Part shown: one piece after another, positions 61,501 through 64,000 of the stretch | Numbering within the stretch: the stretch's first letter is position 1 | Layout: each line of letters starts with the position of its first letter | Assembly: GCF_032854445.1 (NCBI RefSeq) | Contig: NC_088303.1 | Location: 29,057,265-29,121,264, forward strand | DNA from: Liolophura sinensis | Taxonomy: Eukaryota > Mollusca > Polyplacophora > Chitonida > Chitonidae | Direction of reading: 5' to 3' | Length of the DNA: 64,000 bases | Program-made: the position numbers and the translations under genes | The notes under the pieces: model-generated | What the model saw: the letters and a program-made list of their open reading frames with translations, nothing else | The model's database searches: none | Told to the model about the DNA's origin: nothing

Positions 61501-63749
61501 ACGCACACCATTTATTCCTTGCAGTTGCTAAGAAACATTTGGGGGCACTTCTATAAACAACTGGAATCTGTAAGTAATGTGCTGTGAAAAGTGTTCAATG
61601 CTTGAGAATAGTCAGAGGACATCCATCTCACATTTGGGGTCCACTAGGAAATTTTTAGGAACAAAAATGCAAAATCAAAAGCTTTTAAAAACTTGGGTTA
61701 TGAGTGGCGCCCACACAAGATTTCAGAAACATTCGGGAACTGGGGATGGTTTCACGAAGCTTACTTAGTGTTAAGTCACCCTTAGCTAAGTGCACTTTAT
61801 ATCTCTACAACATACGTTGTCATGGTATTTAAGGGCTTACTTAGCTAAGTGAGCTTCATGCAACTGGCCCCTGTACCCTATAGATAAGATACTAACCGTA
61901 TCTATTCTGGCCTGTGTGTACGGAAAAGCAGTGGGCCGCTTCCCAGATGTCGCCAGTTGTTGTTTGGTTAACATTAACTGAAAAAACAATATCATCGCAT
62001 AAAACATTGAATCTGTTTAATTCTGTATAACTGTGTACAAGCTGAATAATTGTCATTGCCTATAAAATGATCAAAAACTTACTCAGTCCATGTCATTTTG
62101 CCTGATTTTTAGCATTCTTTTGATCTTATGAAGGCATTTTAAGGTTTGTTTGGAATGTAGGAGGATATCCTACTGGGAAAAAATTAAGTTCATATTTAAT
62201 ATTTTATCACATTTATTTGCTTGCATAAATTTTTTTTTGGCAAAACTTTCAGTCATTTACCATAATTAGTCAAACAAGTTTATGCTGAAGGTCACTTGAA
62301 AAGTCACTTATCTGAAGATAACAACCTAAAACTGTTAAATGTAACAAAGATGGAAAAAAAATTAATAGGATGTTCACCTTTTCTTTTAACTGTGCGTTCT
62401 GTTTTTCCAGTTCATGTATTCTTGTCATGTAATCTGCCATCTTTTCTTCTATTTCCACATTGCGTGTGACCTTTCCACCTTTAACATACATATATACCAT
62501 AAGAGAGGCTTCAAGACACCAAAACAAAAAAAAAAGCATTCCCTTGTGACTTGTAAAATACACTGCAGCAATTGGTGATTATTCTGGCCAATAAATGCCA
62601 TCTTTACAGTCGTTGGCACAGCACAGAAAATATTGTGATAAATAATAGATCATAACGTGAGAACAAGCAGGTGGAGTGCAGGGTGTATTCAGAAGTGCAC
62701 GCAGAGGGCAATCACTAAAAGGTTTCTGTGAATGGAGTTCCATTTGCATATCTGGATTTTTCGCGCACTATAAAGATACAAAGTGATTCCCCCAGACAAA
62801 TTTTGACTCCGTTTGAGGCCGAGGGTTAGGGGACATGAGAGTGCAAGAGCGTGATGCTCCCCCTTCAGTTTGGAATCTTTTGCTAAAGTGTAATTTATGA
62901 TGGCCGTAGTAAACTTCCTGTGCTGTATCAGAGCTTTCTGACAAGCAAGTTGGCAGAATGAAAAAACGTGACAAATTTATGCGTCGTGAACAGCAGCTGT
63001 CTCCATGTATCAGTCAACAAAAGCCATCCGGATTTGACCAGATGTTTGGGCTAGTAAATTACATTTGCACATTTACAATTTTCATCTTACTCCATGGAGG
63101 ATACAAGGGGCAATTTGGTGATCTCTCGCTGTAACACTTTACACGTGGAGCGATTGTTTTCGCGCATGTGCACCTGTGACTGACCTTTCTGACCTGTCAG
63201 GGCACATCATCTCGTGCATCAAACGTTGATTTCTTGTTATTTTCCCAAAATTATTGACAAATAGAGACTAGTCGAGTAGACTGCATTTTGGGGGTTACTA
63301 TAGGCCTATGCATTCCAGCTATTATGCTGGAGCATGTTGGGCCATTAGTGCTGTATGCACTATCTCAGATTTCATTAGGTCATTTGGTCTCAGACAGATA
63401 ATACTACAAACAGAACTTTTGACAAGATGCAGGAACAGGATTCATCAGTGATATAGCGGATACACAAGAGTTTGGCGCATGTGCAGATTGGTTTGTTTGG
63501 TACTTTGACTATTTTATTACCATCAACATATCCGAATGAAAAGACTTTTCTTTTTTTCACTTTTTTAATGTCTGATGGGGGATTTTCGTTAGCTTTTCCA
63601 GGGAAATAGGTCCATTTACCAGACACAAAACAGCCCAAGTGGAAACCCTGCATACATGTACATAAAAATACAAGGGTGACAGACCTGTGACCCCGTCAAT
63701 TTCCATCTTCTTCTTGTCACTGACAAGACGCAAGAGTTTAGTGGCCATT
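28400..63749 (-). CDS. RPGRIP1L: RPGRIP1L orthologue (fantom/NPHP8/MKS5), 34 exons, N-terminus off window
   Basis: Thirty-four GT-AG exons total 3,868 nt, encode 1,288 residues and stay in frame at every joint. The order matches human RPGRIP1L: an N-terminal coiled coil (exons 1-15, residues about 1-510 of this part), a first C2 domain (exons 16-20, about 511-672), a second C2 domain (exons 21-23, about 673-850), an acidic Pro/Ser-rich linker (exons 24-30), and the C-terminal RPGR-interacting domain (exons 31-34). Diagnostic peptides are RMATKLLRLVSDKKK, TVHELEKTRNLLVMQHKINK, EYWVRLKVPMDQALRLYK and IRFTVVSEPPEDNQDAECED. Known family members scaffold the ciliary transition zone and tether nephronophthisis/Meckel proteins to the basal body. 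About 75 N-terminal residues should lie right of 64000. The introns are rich in minisatellites and mobile elements, several of which copy exon edges. Confidence 0.95.
28971..29104 (-). CDS. RPGRIP1L: RPGRIP1L exon 33
   Basis: Acceptor ttgttgtctag, donor gtagga. Encodes RIRFTVVSEPPEDNQDAECE and DVGVAFVSVRDILHQHRDIK, nearly identical to human [20 protein letters not shown]. Confidence 0.95.
29444..29528 (-). CDS. RPGRIP1L: RPGRIP1L exon 32
   Basis: Acceptor tgttgttgtag, donor gtatgt. Encodes FPVDLERNYQRRQYLASMLL and PDDPDQG. Confidence 0.92.
30073..30234 (-). repeat. SINE family A, truncated
   Basis: Blocks tttgattggtgtcttacact, gccagcgttagggtgggag and caaccatccgcaggttgctg are present. The tRNA-like head is missing. 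It lies in an RPGRIP1L intron. Confidence 0.75.
30786..30978 (-). CDS. RPGRIP1L: RPGRIP1L exon 31
   Basis: Acceptor gttgacag, donor gtaagg. Encodes VTIVVSRLSLEDDSPVTEND then FVEYKFLGLPPQELETPFSL and PKPKNSHQ, the start of the C-terminal RPGR-interacting domain. Confidence 0.93.
31725..31867 (-). CDS. RPGRIP1L: RPGRIP1L exon 30
   Basis: Acceptor gcgtgtgtag, donor gtcagt; ends in phase 0. Encodes SVEEEIEEEVAEDMSQSLPR and KPEMESDSEGVVMEPEGDIR, like the acidic EPEVEEDMSASDSDD region of human RPGRIP1L. Confidence 0.85.
32179..32227 (-). CDS. RPGRIP1L: RPGRIP1L exon 29
   Basis: Acceptor ttatcttcag, donor gtgagt, 49 nt. Encodes NGVSKAEDTMFGDEAE, acidic linker. Confidence 0.8.
33051..33073 (-). CDS. 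RPGRIP1L: RPGRIP1L exon 28 (23-nt micro-exon)
   Basis: Acceptor tttgtttcag and donor gtaagt are both strong. Encodes DPDRTPRT and is the piece that converts phase 1 (exon 27) to phase 0 (exon 29). Without it the reading frame breaks. Confidence 0.75.
33163..33330 (+). repeat. SINE family A, 5' truncated, sense to window
   Basis: It runs from cttcctctctgccagtacat to gagtacggcataaaacgcca and an aaatgaaa tail, in an RPGRIP1L intron. Confidence 0.75.
34735..34792 (-). repeat. SINE family B/C tail fragment
   Basis: The gtgagtgagt run plus gagtgcttagggctaaacgt is the antisense of the family B/C tail. Confidence 0.5.
35164..35238 (-). CDS. RPGRIP1L: RPGRIP1L exon 27
   Basis: Acceptor tatttacag, donor gtagct; phase 1 at both ends. 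Encodes VAEDVVEEALHEGVSPSENT and LKEES, acidic linker. Confidence 0.82.
36645..36740 (-). CDS. RPGRIP1L: RPGRIP1L exon 26
   Basis: Acceptor gtctttag, donor gtagca; phase 1 at both ends. Encodes acidic linker GDAGSEEMSPVEKSVDPAEV and SEPESQENALDE. Partial copies of its 5' edge lie to the right. Confidence 0.82.
36741..36937. repeat. Two extra partial copies of the exon 26 acceptor region (~97-bp period)
   Basis: The segment holding exon 26's first ~30 nt, its acceptor and ~65 nt of intron recurs near 36836 and 36937. The landmarks aggcatctcttaaggacatg and ggcatctcctaatgacatg match catctcctaaagacatg at the real exon. The middle copy has lost the donor. Confidence 0.75.
36908..36937 (-). other. 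Candidate 30-nt alternative micro-exon or duplicated exon edge
   Basis: It is a copy of the first 30 nt of exon 26, including its acceptor (tgtcattag), and is followed by GT (gttggg). It fits phase 1-1, so it could insert about ten residues (GDASSEEMSP) between exons 25 and 26 without breaking frame. The weak donor makes use uncertain. Confidence 0.35.
37190..37270 (-). pseudogene. Possible relic or unused exon
   Basis: The - strand reads RRIEPLSETPSEEKETKPRR, similar in style to the acidic linker, followed by a GT. Its phase fits neither exon 25 nor exon 26, so it is not part of the model. The tandem array to its right shares its end and donor (aaacctcgcaggtca). Confidence 0.3.
37271..37850. 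repeat. ~40-bp minisatellite
   Basis: About fourteen copies of a unit near CTGAGAGGTTTCTTTTCTTT followed by TAACAAGGGGTATAACTGAC, less regular towards the right. It lies between exons 25 and 26. Confidence 0.88.
37945..38110 (-). CDS. RPGRIP1L: RPGRIP1L exon 25
   Basis: Acceptor ttgtgtcag, donor gtgagt. Encodes LFPKPRVPAPRQKTTDETLD, aligning with human VLAPRPKPRQRLTPVDKK. It ends after the first base of a codon. Confidence 0.88.
38647..38883 (-). CDS. RPGRIP1L: RPGRIP1L exon 24
   Basis: Phase 0 at both ends, 79 codons, acceptor acgttgccag, donor gtgagc. Encodes a low-complexity Pro/Ala/Ser linker beginning VAAAPQDVPEKLPVMSGESL. It has little family conservation; support comes from the open frame, splice sites and phase. 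Confidence 0.8.
39020..39115 (-). repeat. SINE family A fragment
   Basis: Diverged 3' part: gatgttttatgccgtactca and ctgcagccagcgttatacga. It borders the exon-23-derived array. Confidence 0.6.
39225..40189. repeat. Tandem array of the exon 23 3' end and donor (~132-bp unit)
   Basis: Six full copies and one partial copy of a unit made of the last ~68 nt of exon 23, its GT donor and ~64 nt of intron. Repeated donor boundaries fall at 40058, 39928, 39737, 39596, 39464 and 39332. Spacings are 132, 130, 191, 141, 132 and 132 bp, counted from the true donor at 40190. Units preserve cacctcagctgcacctcca and accactcacctgtgctggag. Long + strand frames here are repeat artefacts. Confidence 0.92.
40190..40408 (-). 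CDS. RPGRIP1L: RPGRIP1L exon 23
   Basis: Phase 0 at both ends, 73 codons, donor gtaagt. Encodes PLKIFVFDDTDPEEASYIGM and the end of the second C2 domain (TVEVQLRWQYSYLPPRAATR). The last ~68 nt plus the donor are tandemly repeated to the left. This copy is taken as the true exon because only it has the complete upstream part and acceptor (ttatttcag). Confidence 0.93.
40500..40577. repeat. A-rich simple repeat
   Basis: Long A runs with interspersed G and a few T, lying in an intron right of exon 23. Confidence 0.9.
40756..41024 (-). repeat. tRNA-derived SINE, family A, full length
   Basis: Antisense layout from the TTTATTTATTTGATTGG end through ccaacattatggtgggagga to gctaacctagtgagccacgg, which is the tRNA-like head on the - strand. 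Confidence 0.85.
41695..41849 (-). CDS. RPGRIP1L: RPGRIP1L exon 22
   Basis: Acceptor ctgtttcag, donor gtaagc. Encodes VQPSPYCVYQFYDFNDHDTV and NNPEFNDHQTYPVPMTIELD, the core of the second C2 domain. Confidence 0.95.
42146..42260 (-). repeat. SINE family A fragment
   Basis: Diverged 3' part containing atgctgtactcaaaaatatt and cataatggtggtcag. Confidence 0.5.
42584..42743 (-). CDS. RPGRIP1L: RPGRIP1L exon 21
   Basis: Acceptor gttgatcag, donor gtaagc. Encodes ERTKALGYITSNVQQTGQAL and NVNELHIKILRCSGLKPRRE, entering the second C2 domain. Confidence 0.94.
42850..43700. repeat. ~203-bp tandem repeat with ACA-rich substructure
   Basis: Nearly three copies of a ~203-bp unit, recognisable by acacaaggggtcagttgtac at about 43156, 43359 and 43563. 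Inner short motifs are gacaataaagtca, acacagagggcaa and (CA)n. Looser relatives extend left to about 42850. It lies between exons 20 and 21. Confidence 0.85.
43975..44069 (-). CDS. RPGRIP1L: RPGRIP1L exon 20
   Basis: Acceptor tgtgacag, donor gtacga. Encodes GAAGEGSGIGFGHLEYWVRL then KVPMDQALRLYK, nearly identical to the human block EYWIRLRVPMDQAIRLYR. Confidence 0.95.
44250..44520. repeat. Dispersed repeat, family E
   Basis: Contains aatggcagtcagttttattt, gaaggaaaccctagggccca and ccactgacttttggcaagtg, related to fragments at 21895-22095, 49255-49380 and 57010-57070. The right end has a B-box-like complement (tttgaacctgccc), hinting at a tRNA-type origin. Confidence 0.5.
44669..44798 (-). CDS. 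RPGRIP1L: RPGRIP1L exon 19
   Basis: Acceptor tttcttag, donor gtaggt. Encodes ETCTLELHQTFGHDYKTIAV and CQLSFKDIFDKPHGRIHG, the end of the first C2 domain. Confidence 0.93.
44995..45090 (+). repeat. tRNA-like SINE head, family F copy 1
   Basis: TTTGGTCTAGTGGTAGAAAC (A-box region) is followed by GTGGGTTCAAACACC (B box), then no tRNA 3' end. A second head lies at 45350-45480. Confidence 0.55.
45095..45276 (-). repeat. SINE family A, partial
   Basis: Contains acagcattatggtgggagga and tcacagcgatcacattggtg. It lies between the two family F heads. Confidence 0.7.
45350..45480 (+). repeat. tRNA-like SINE head, family F copy 2
   Basis: TTTGGTCTAGCATATCTAATG is followed by GTTGGCTCAAACCTC, similar in layout to the copy at 44995. 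Confidence 0.45.
45783..45955 (-). repeat. tRNA-derived SINE, family C-like, truncated
   Basis: Read on the - strand: GTTCAAATCCATTC as B box, a ccctgcaacaagaacacaca block, and a tail ending taagtatgacattaagccct. Confidence 0.55.
46244..46313 (-). CDS. RPGRIP1L: RPGRIP1L exon 18
   Basis: Acceptor catttcag, donor gtaaga. Encodes PQYDFTSQYIVKVDDFFLHY and LQK, matching human PEYNFTSQYLVHVNDLFL. Confidence 0.93.
46735..47432. repeat. 40-bp minisatellite, ~17 copies
   Basis: Highly regular copies of GGCAGGGTGTCATGTTTCTG followed by GTTGTGTGTGGTGTACAAGT. Because 40 mod 3 is 1, the same Cys/Val/Trp-rich peptide appears in all three + frames. It lies between exons 17 and 18. Confidence 0.95.
47545..47660 (-). 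CDS. RPGRIP1L: RPGRIP1L exon 17
   Basis: Acceptor gtaaacag, donor gtgaga. Encodes LALSEDAIKHLGDEEPSLFC and TWEFFEFEIQSTPVIRGS, part of the first C2 domain. It lies 110 bp right of the 40-bp minisatellite. Confidence 0.93.
48728..49036 (-). repeat. tRNA-derived SINE, family C, full length
   Basis: The - strand has CCTGGGATCAAACCTG as B box, a ggactggttagcccgatgtc body block, tcatatgactgaaaaattgt in the tail and an end in caaacatac-like text. Confidence 0.75.
49059..49133 (-). CDS. RPGRIP1L: RPGRIP1L exon 16
   Basis: Phase 0 at both ends, donor gtgagc. Encodes EETLDFDETVHLERGQNLFE and IHISK, the start of the first C2 domain. Confidence 0.93.
49255..49380. repeat. Dispersed repeat, family E fragment
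   Basis: Contains taaaccactcacttttggtg and gaattactggcgaac, resembling the family E copy at 44250. Confidence 0.35.
49497..49568 (-). CDS. RPGRIP1L: RPGRIP1L exon 15
   Basis: Phase 0 at both ends, 24 codons, donor gtgggt. Encodes KLESQLRDVAYGTRQYKISA, matching human KLEAQLKDIAYGTKQYKF. Confidence 0.93.
49820..49921 (-). CDS. RPGRIP1L: RPGRIP1L exon 14
   Basis: Phase 0 at both ends, 34 codons, donor gtgtgt. Encodes VQAASRKLEETKKEYDLKLD and EYARLLDIRAARIK, matching human YVHLLDIRAARIHK. Confidence 0.93.
50285..50390 (-). repeat. SINE family A fragment
   Basis: Contains ttgactggtgttttatgcca and cacttttacgacggctagca followed by tggtaggaggaaactggg. Confidence 0.7.
50547..50665 (-). CDS. RPGRIP1L: RPGRIP1L exon 13
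   Basis: Acceptor gtcttgacag, donor gtgagc. Encodes AEYAETVHELEKTRNLLVMQ and HKINKDYHQE, one of the most conserved blocks of the family. Confidence 0.95.
51640..51689 (-). repeat. SINE family A tail fragment
   Basis: Contains ttatttaccagtgctttatc and tactaaggaatattttc, nested in the 1.74-kb element. Confidence 0.55.
51690..51967 (-). repeat. tRNA-derived SINE, family B, nested copy
   Basis: Antisense to the window: gtgagtgagtgcttaacaat, then ggcatccttagagtgcatgt, then cgacccaggattgacccc, the complement of the B box GGGTCAATCC. It is inserted inside the 1.74-kb element. Confidence 0.78.
52197..52370 (-). CDS. 57-residue frame in the TIR element, possible transposase N-terminal zinc motif
   Basis: The frame starts MATVAKRIKPDCVSLKLQKW, has C-X2-C (IRCKSCSTYYTESRK) and stops at TAA 52197-52199. 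Just downstream on the same strand, 51978-52193 reads YVSGVTYVHKLTIHGQL, a spacing that resembles the H-containing half of TTF/BED-like fingers in some transposable-element proteins. The two could be one broken protein. Family assignment is tentative; expression is unknown. Confidence 0.4.
   Translation of the reverse strand: MATVAKRIKPDCVSLKLQKWSFSEDLEAVCKGDGLVTLIRCKSCSTYYTESRKEAFW
53188..53305 (-). CDS. RPGRIP1L: RPGRIP1L exon 12
   Basis: Acceptor tgtatggcag, donor gtatgg. Encodes ESAVDFTELEEALVLVKQKK and PEFLQKVDEEIGK, aligning with human ADELSEALLLIKAQKEQK. Confidence 0.92.
53668..53774 (-). CDS. RPGRIP1L: RPGRIP1L exon 11
   Basis: Acceptor tattttttag, donor gtaaga. Encodes EFEKLELEHREMKIQYFQLK and EKCDDLTEKMRFFTK. 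Confidence 0.9.
53843..53945 (+). repeat. SINE family A, 5' truncated
   Basis: Runs from ttctccatttcctcccacca to aaaataccaatcaaataaag. Confidence 0.72.
54554..54693 (-). CDS. RPGRIP1L: RPGRIP1L exon 10
   Basis: Acceptor aatttacatag, donor gtaagg. Encodes AFDLEREREWRQRENALRVQ and IAQLEATMKSDLGEKGSIL, very close to human [20 protein letters not shown]. Confidence 0.92.
55215..55946. repeat. 32-bp minisatellite derived from the exon 9 end and donor
   Basis: About 22 copies of CCTGACTCACCTGCTGACAA followed by GTTTCTCAATAG. On the - strand each unit reads gagaaacttgtcagcag then gtgagtcagg, which is the last 17 nt of exon 9 (one mismatch) plus its donor. The exon itself forms the right-most unit. 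Copies degrade leftwards. Confidence 0.93.
55947..56167 (-). CDS. RPGRIP1L: RPGRIP1L exon 9
   Basis: Donor gtgagt; 221 nt of coiled coil from NLRSVKRSHDTVLMEMEHLN to ILKEANEKLVS. The exon is bracketed by tandem arrays containing its own donor (left) and its own acceptor (right). The - strand frame is open through the acceptor into the right-hand array. Confidence 0.92.
56150..56412. repeat. 51-bp minisatellite including the exon 9 acceptor
   Basis: Five copies of GCAGGTTCTAACAACATTAC followed by acaaattcgcataaaatctg and catcaatgcct; the first overlaps the exon 9 acceptor. On the - strand each copy repeats tgttgttag then AACCTGC, the acceptor plus the first bases of exon 9. 51 nt is 17 codons, and the frame MLLEPAGIDADFMRICV is open and continuous with exon 9. 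Confidence 0.9.
56592..56697 (-). CDS. RPGRIP1L: RPGRIP1L exon 8
   Basis: Acceptor gatctcag, donor gtgagc. Encodes SSVQENIEMIRLQRDVKEKS, matching human RDNVEMIKLHKQLVEKS, and ends KYSAMEE. Confidence 0.92.
57010..57070. repeat. Dispersed repeat, family E fragment
   Basis: Contains agtggccagcataaaccact followed by gaccactgacaagttcccga, a short match to family E. Confidence 0.4.
57365..57825 (+). repeat. Unnamed dispersed repeat, copy 2
   Basis: Partner of 15285-15710: tcggaactgtcctcctatag, ttaaacacagaaacaatact, cgcacaacactgactgg, gatgtcgccagcaacaggta and ccctgtgattgtaagttgtc occur in the same order. It lies in the RPGRIP1L intron between exons 7 and 8. Confidence 0.6.
58468..58538 (-). CDS. 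RPGRIP1L: RPGRIP1L exon 7
   Basis: Acceptor tttgtctgcag, donor gtaggt. Encodes NRLREDEFNEDLFKVRQQMT and AEQ, with a split Lys. Only this donor joins exon 8 in frame. Confidence 0.85.
59254..59326 (-). CDS. RPGRIP1L: RPGRIP1L exon 6
   Basis: Acceptor ttcttgcag, donor gtaaag; ends in phase 0. Encodes coiled-coil ESYVRQLEEQLNMCDLEIEK plus LREE. Confidence 0.87.
59646..59726 (-). CDS. RPGRIP1L: RPGRIP1L exon 5
   Basis: Donor gtaagt. Encodes FRSQSPTAMHRFGHSALDDA and RTENKNL, aligning with human YGNSLLEEARGEIRNLE. Confidence 0.85.
59855..60275. repeat. ~53-bp minisatellite
   Basis: About eight copies of a unit near AATAATCTTCCGTATGGATC followed by cctcatggatactttgcagt and gtatcacaaaatt. It lies between exons 4 and 5 and shows no clear relation to an exon edge. 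Confidence 0.9.
60765..60838 (-). CDS. RPGRIP1L: RPGRIP1L exon 4
   Basis: Acceptor ctttgcag, donor gtgagt. The gtgagt donor, not the gtgtga two bases earlier, keeps frame with exon 5. Encodes GIAKTTPDPRLTKNLRVMGP; the last codon (Val) is split. Confidence 0.78.
61041..61352. mobile_element. MITE derived from the 1.74-kb TIR element
   Basis: The left end GGGGAGTGTCAAGTTCAAAC and the right end (complement of ataaaagagttcgaactcaa) match the termini of 51107-52842. Internal blocks gttgacattaatttaccaat and aaaagtagttgctaacattt are also shared, so it is an internally deleted copy of the same family. It lies in the intron between exons 3 and 4. Confidence 0.78.
61745..61871. mobile_element. Small fold-back MITE
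   Basis: The left part GGGGATGGTTTCACGAAGCT followed by tacttag and the complement of the right part (ggggccagttgcatgaagct then cacttag) form an inverted repeat. The inner cttagctaagtg palindromes extend it. It lies 26 bp left of exon 3. Confidence 0.65.
61897..61977 (-). CDS. RPGRIP1L: RPGRIP1L exon 3
   Basis: Phase 0 at both ends, 27 codons, donor gttagt. Encodes LMLTKQQLATSGKRPTAF and YTQARIDT, aligning with human LISAKQQLQTQGYRQTPY. Confidence 0.88.
62378..62478 (-). CDS. RPGRIP1L: RPGRIP1L exon 2
   Basis: Acceptor tgttaaag, donor gtgaac; ends in phase 0. Encodes GKVTRNVEIEEKMADY and the coiled-coil segment RIHELEKQNAQLKEK. Confidence 0.9.
63685..63749 (-). CDS. RPGRIP1L: RPGRIP1L exon 1 (first in window)
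   Basis: Acceptor tgtccttccag, donor gtctgt. The first base completes an Arg codon from an unseen exon. Encodes MATKLLRLVSDKKKMEIDGV, matching human RMATKLIRLVNDKKR. Confidence 0.88.
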
Positions 63750-64000
63750 CTGGAAGGACAGCAGGACATGGGAATCTTTAACACAACATATTTTAATATA
63801 AAGAAATCATGATCATTTCCACAAAGCAAACCTCTGACTGGAGTCAGAAATTTATACATAATATTAAATTAAAAAAAAAATTAAAAAAGTATATTAACAT
63901 TTAAGAGGTGAGAAATTTTGATTCTAGTTAGAAATGGATTTGTATGATTGGTAACTGATCTACATATTTTTGAACCAGCACATACTACTTGTACGCTCAC

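Overview
The window looks like nuclear DNA from a marine invertebrate, most likely a lophotrochozoan and probably a mollusc. The genes are multi-exon with GT-AG introns, and the AT-rich spacers are full of short tRNA-derived SINEs, fold-back MITEs and minisatellites. The main SINE family ends in a tail (gtacggcgtaaaacaccaat plus TTTA/AAAT runs) that I recall as common in mollusc genomes. The species cannot be fixed from sequence alone. Nothing suggests a bacterial or viral source.

Three genes can be supported. (1) On the + strand, 7322-9416 holds the last three exons of a small four-helix membrane protein of MARVEL/MAL type; its first exon was not found. (2) On the + strand, 16358-23708 holds a gene with one 4.85-kb coding exon plus two short exons. 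It encodes a predicted 2,002-residue nuclear protein with three C2H2-type zinc fingers and two LXXLL motifs, and its 3' UTR ends near a polyA signal at 24991. (3) On the - strand, 63749 down to 28400 holds 34 coding exons of an RPGRIP1L (fantom/NPHP8/MKS5) orthologue, a ciliary transition-zone scaffold. Every exon joint keeps frame. The first ~75 residues lie beyond the right edge. Genes 2 and 3 converge tail to tail around 25-27.2 kb.

The left 2.4 kb is AT-rich non-coding DNA with a 22-bp minisatellite. A 650-bp PIF/Harbinger relic with perfect TAA target-site duplications sits at 2443-3092. From 3.7 to 5.1 kb lie SINEs, and from 5.9 to 7.2 kb a decayed tandem array. Between genes 1 and 2 are more SINEs and one copy of an unnamed repeat whose partner lies at 57.4-57.8 kb.

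The most unusual feature is in the RPGRIP1L locus. At least eight tandem arrays lie in its introns, and several contain the edge of the neighbouring exon together with its splice site: the exon 9 donor (32-bp units), the exon 9 acceptor (51-bp units), the exon 23 donor (~132-bp units) and the exon 26 acceptor (~97-bp units). The gene therefore carries dozens of decoy splice sites next to real ones. A 1.74-kb terminal-inverted-repeat element and a 0.3-kb deletion derivative of it also sit in its introns.
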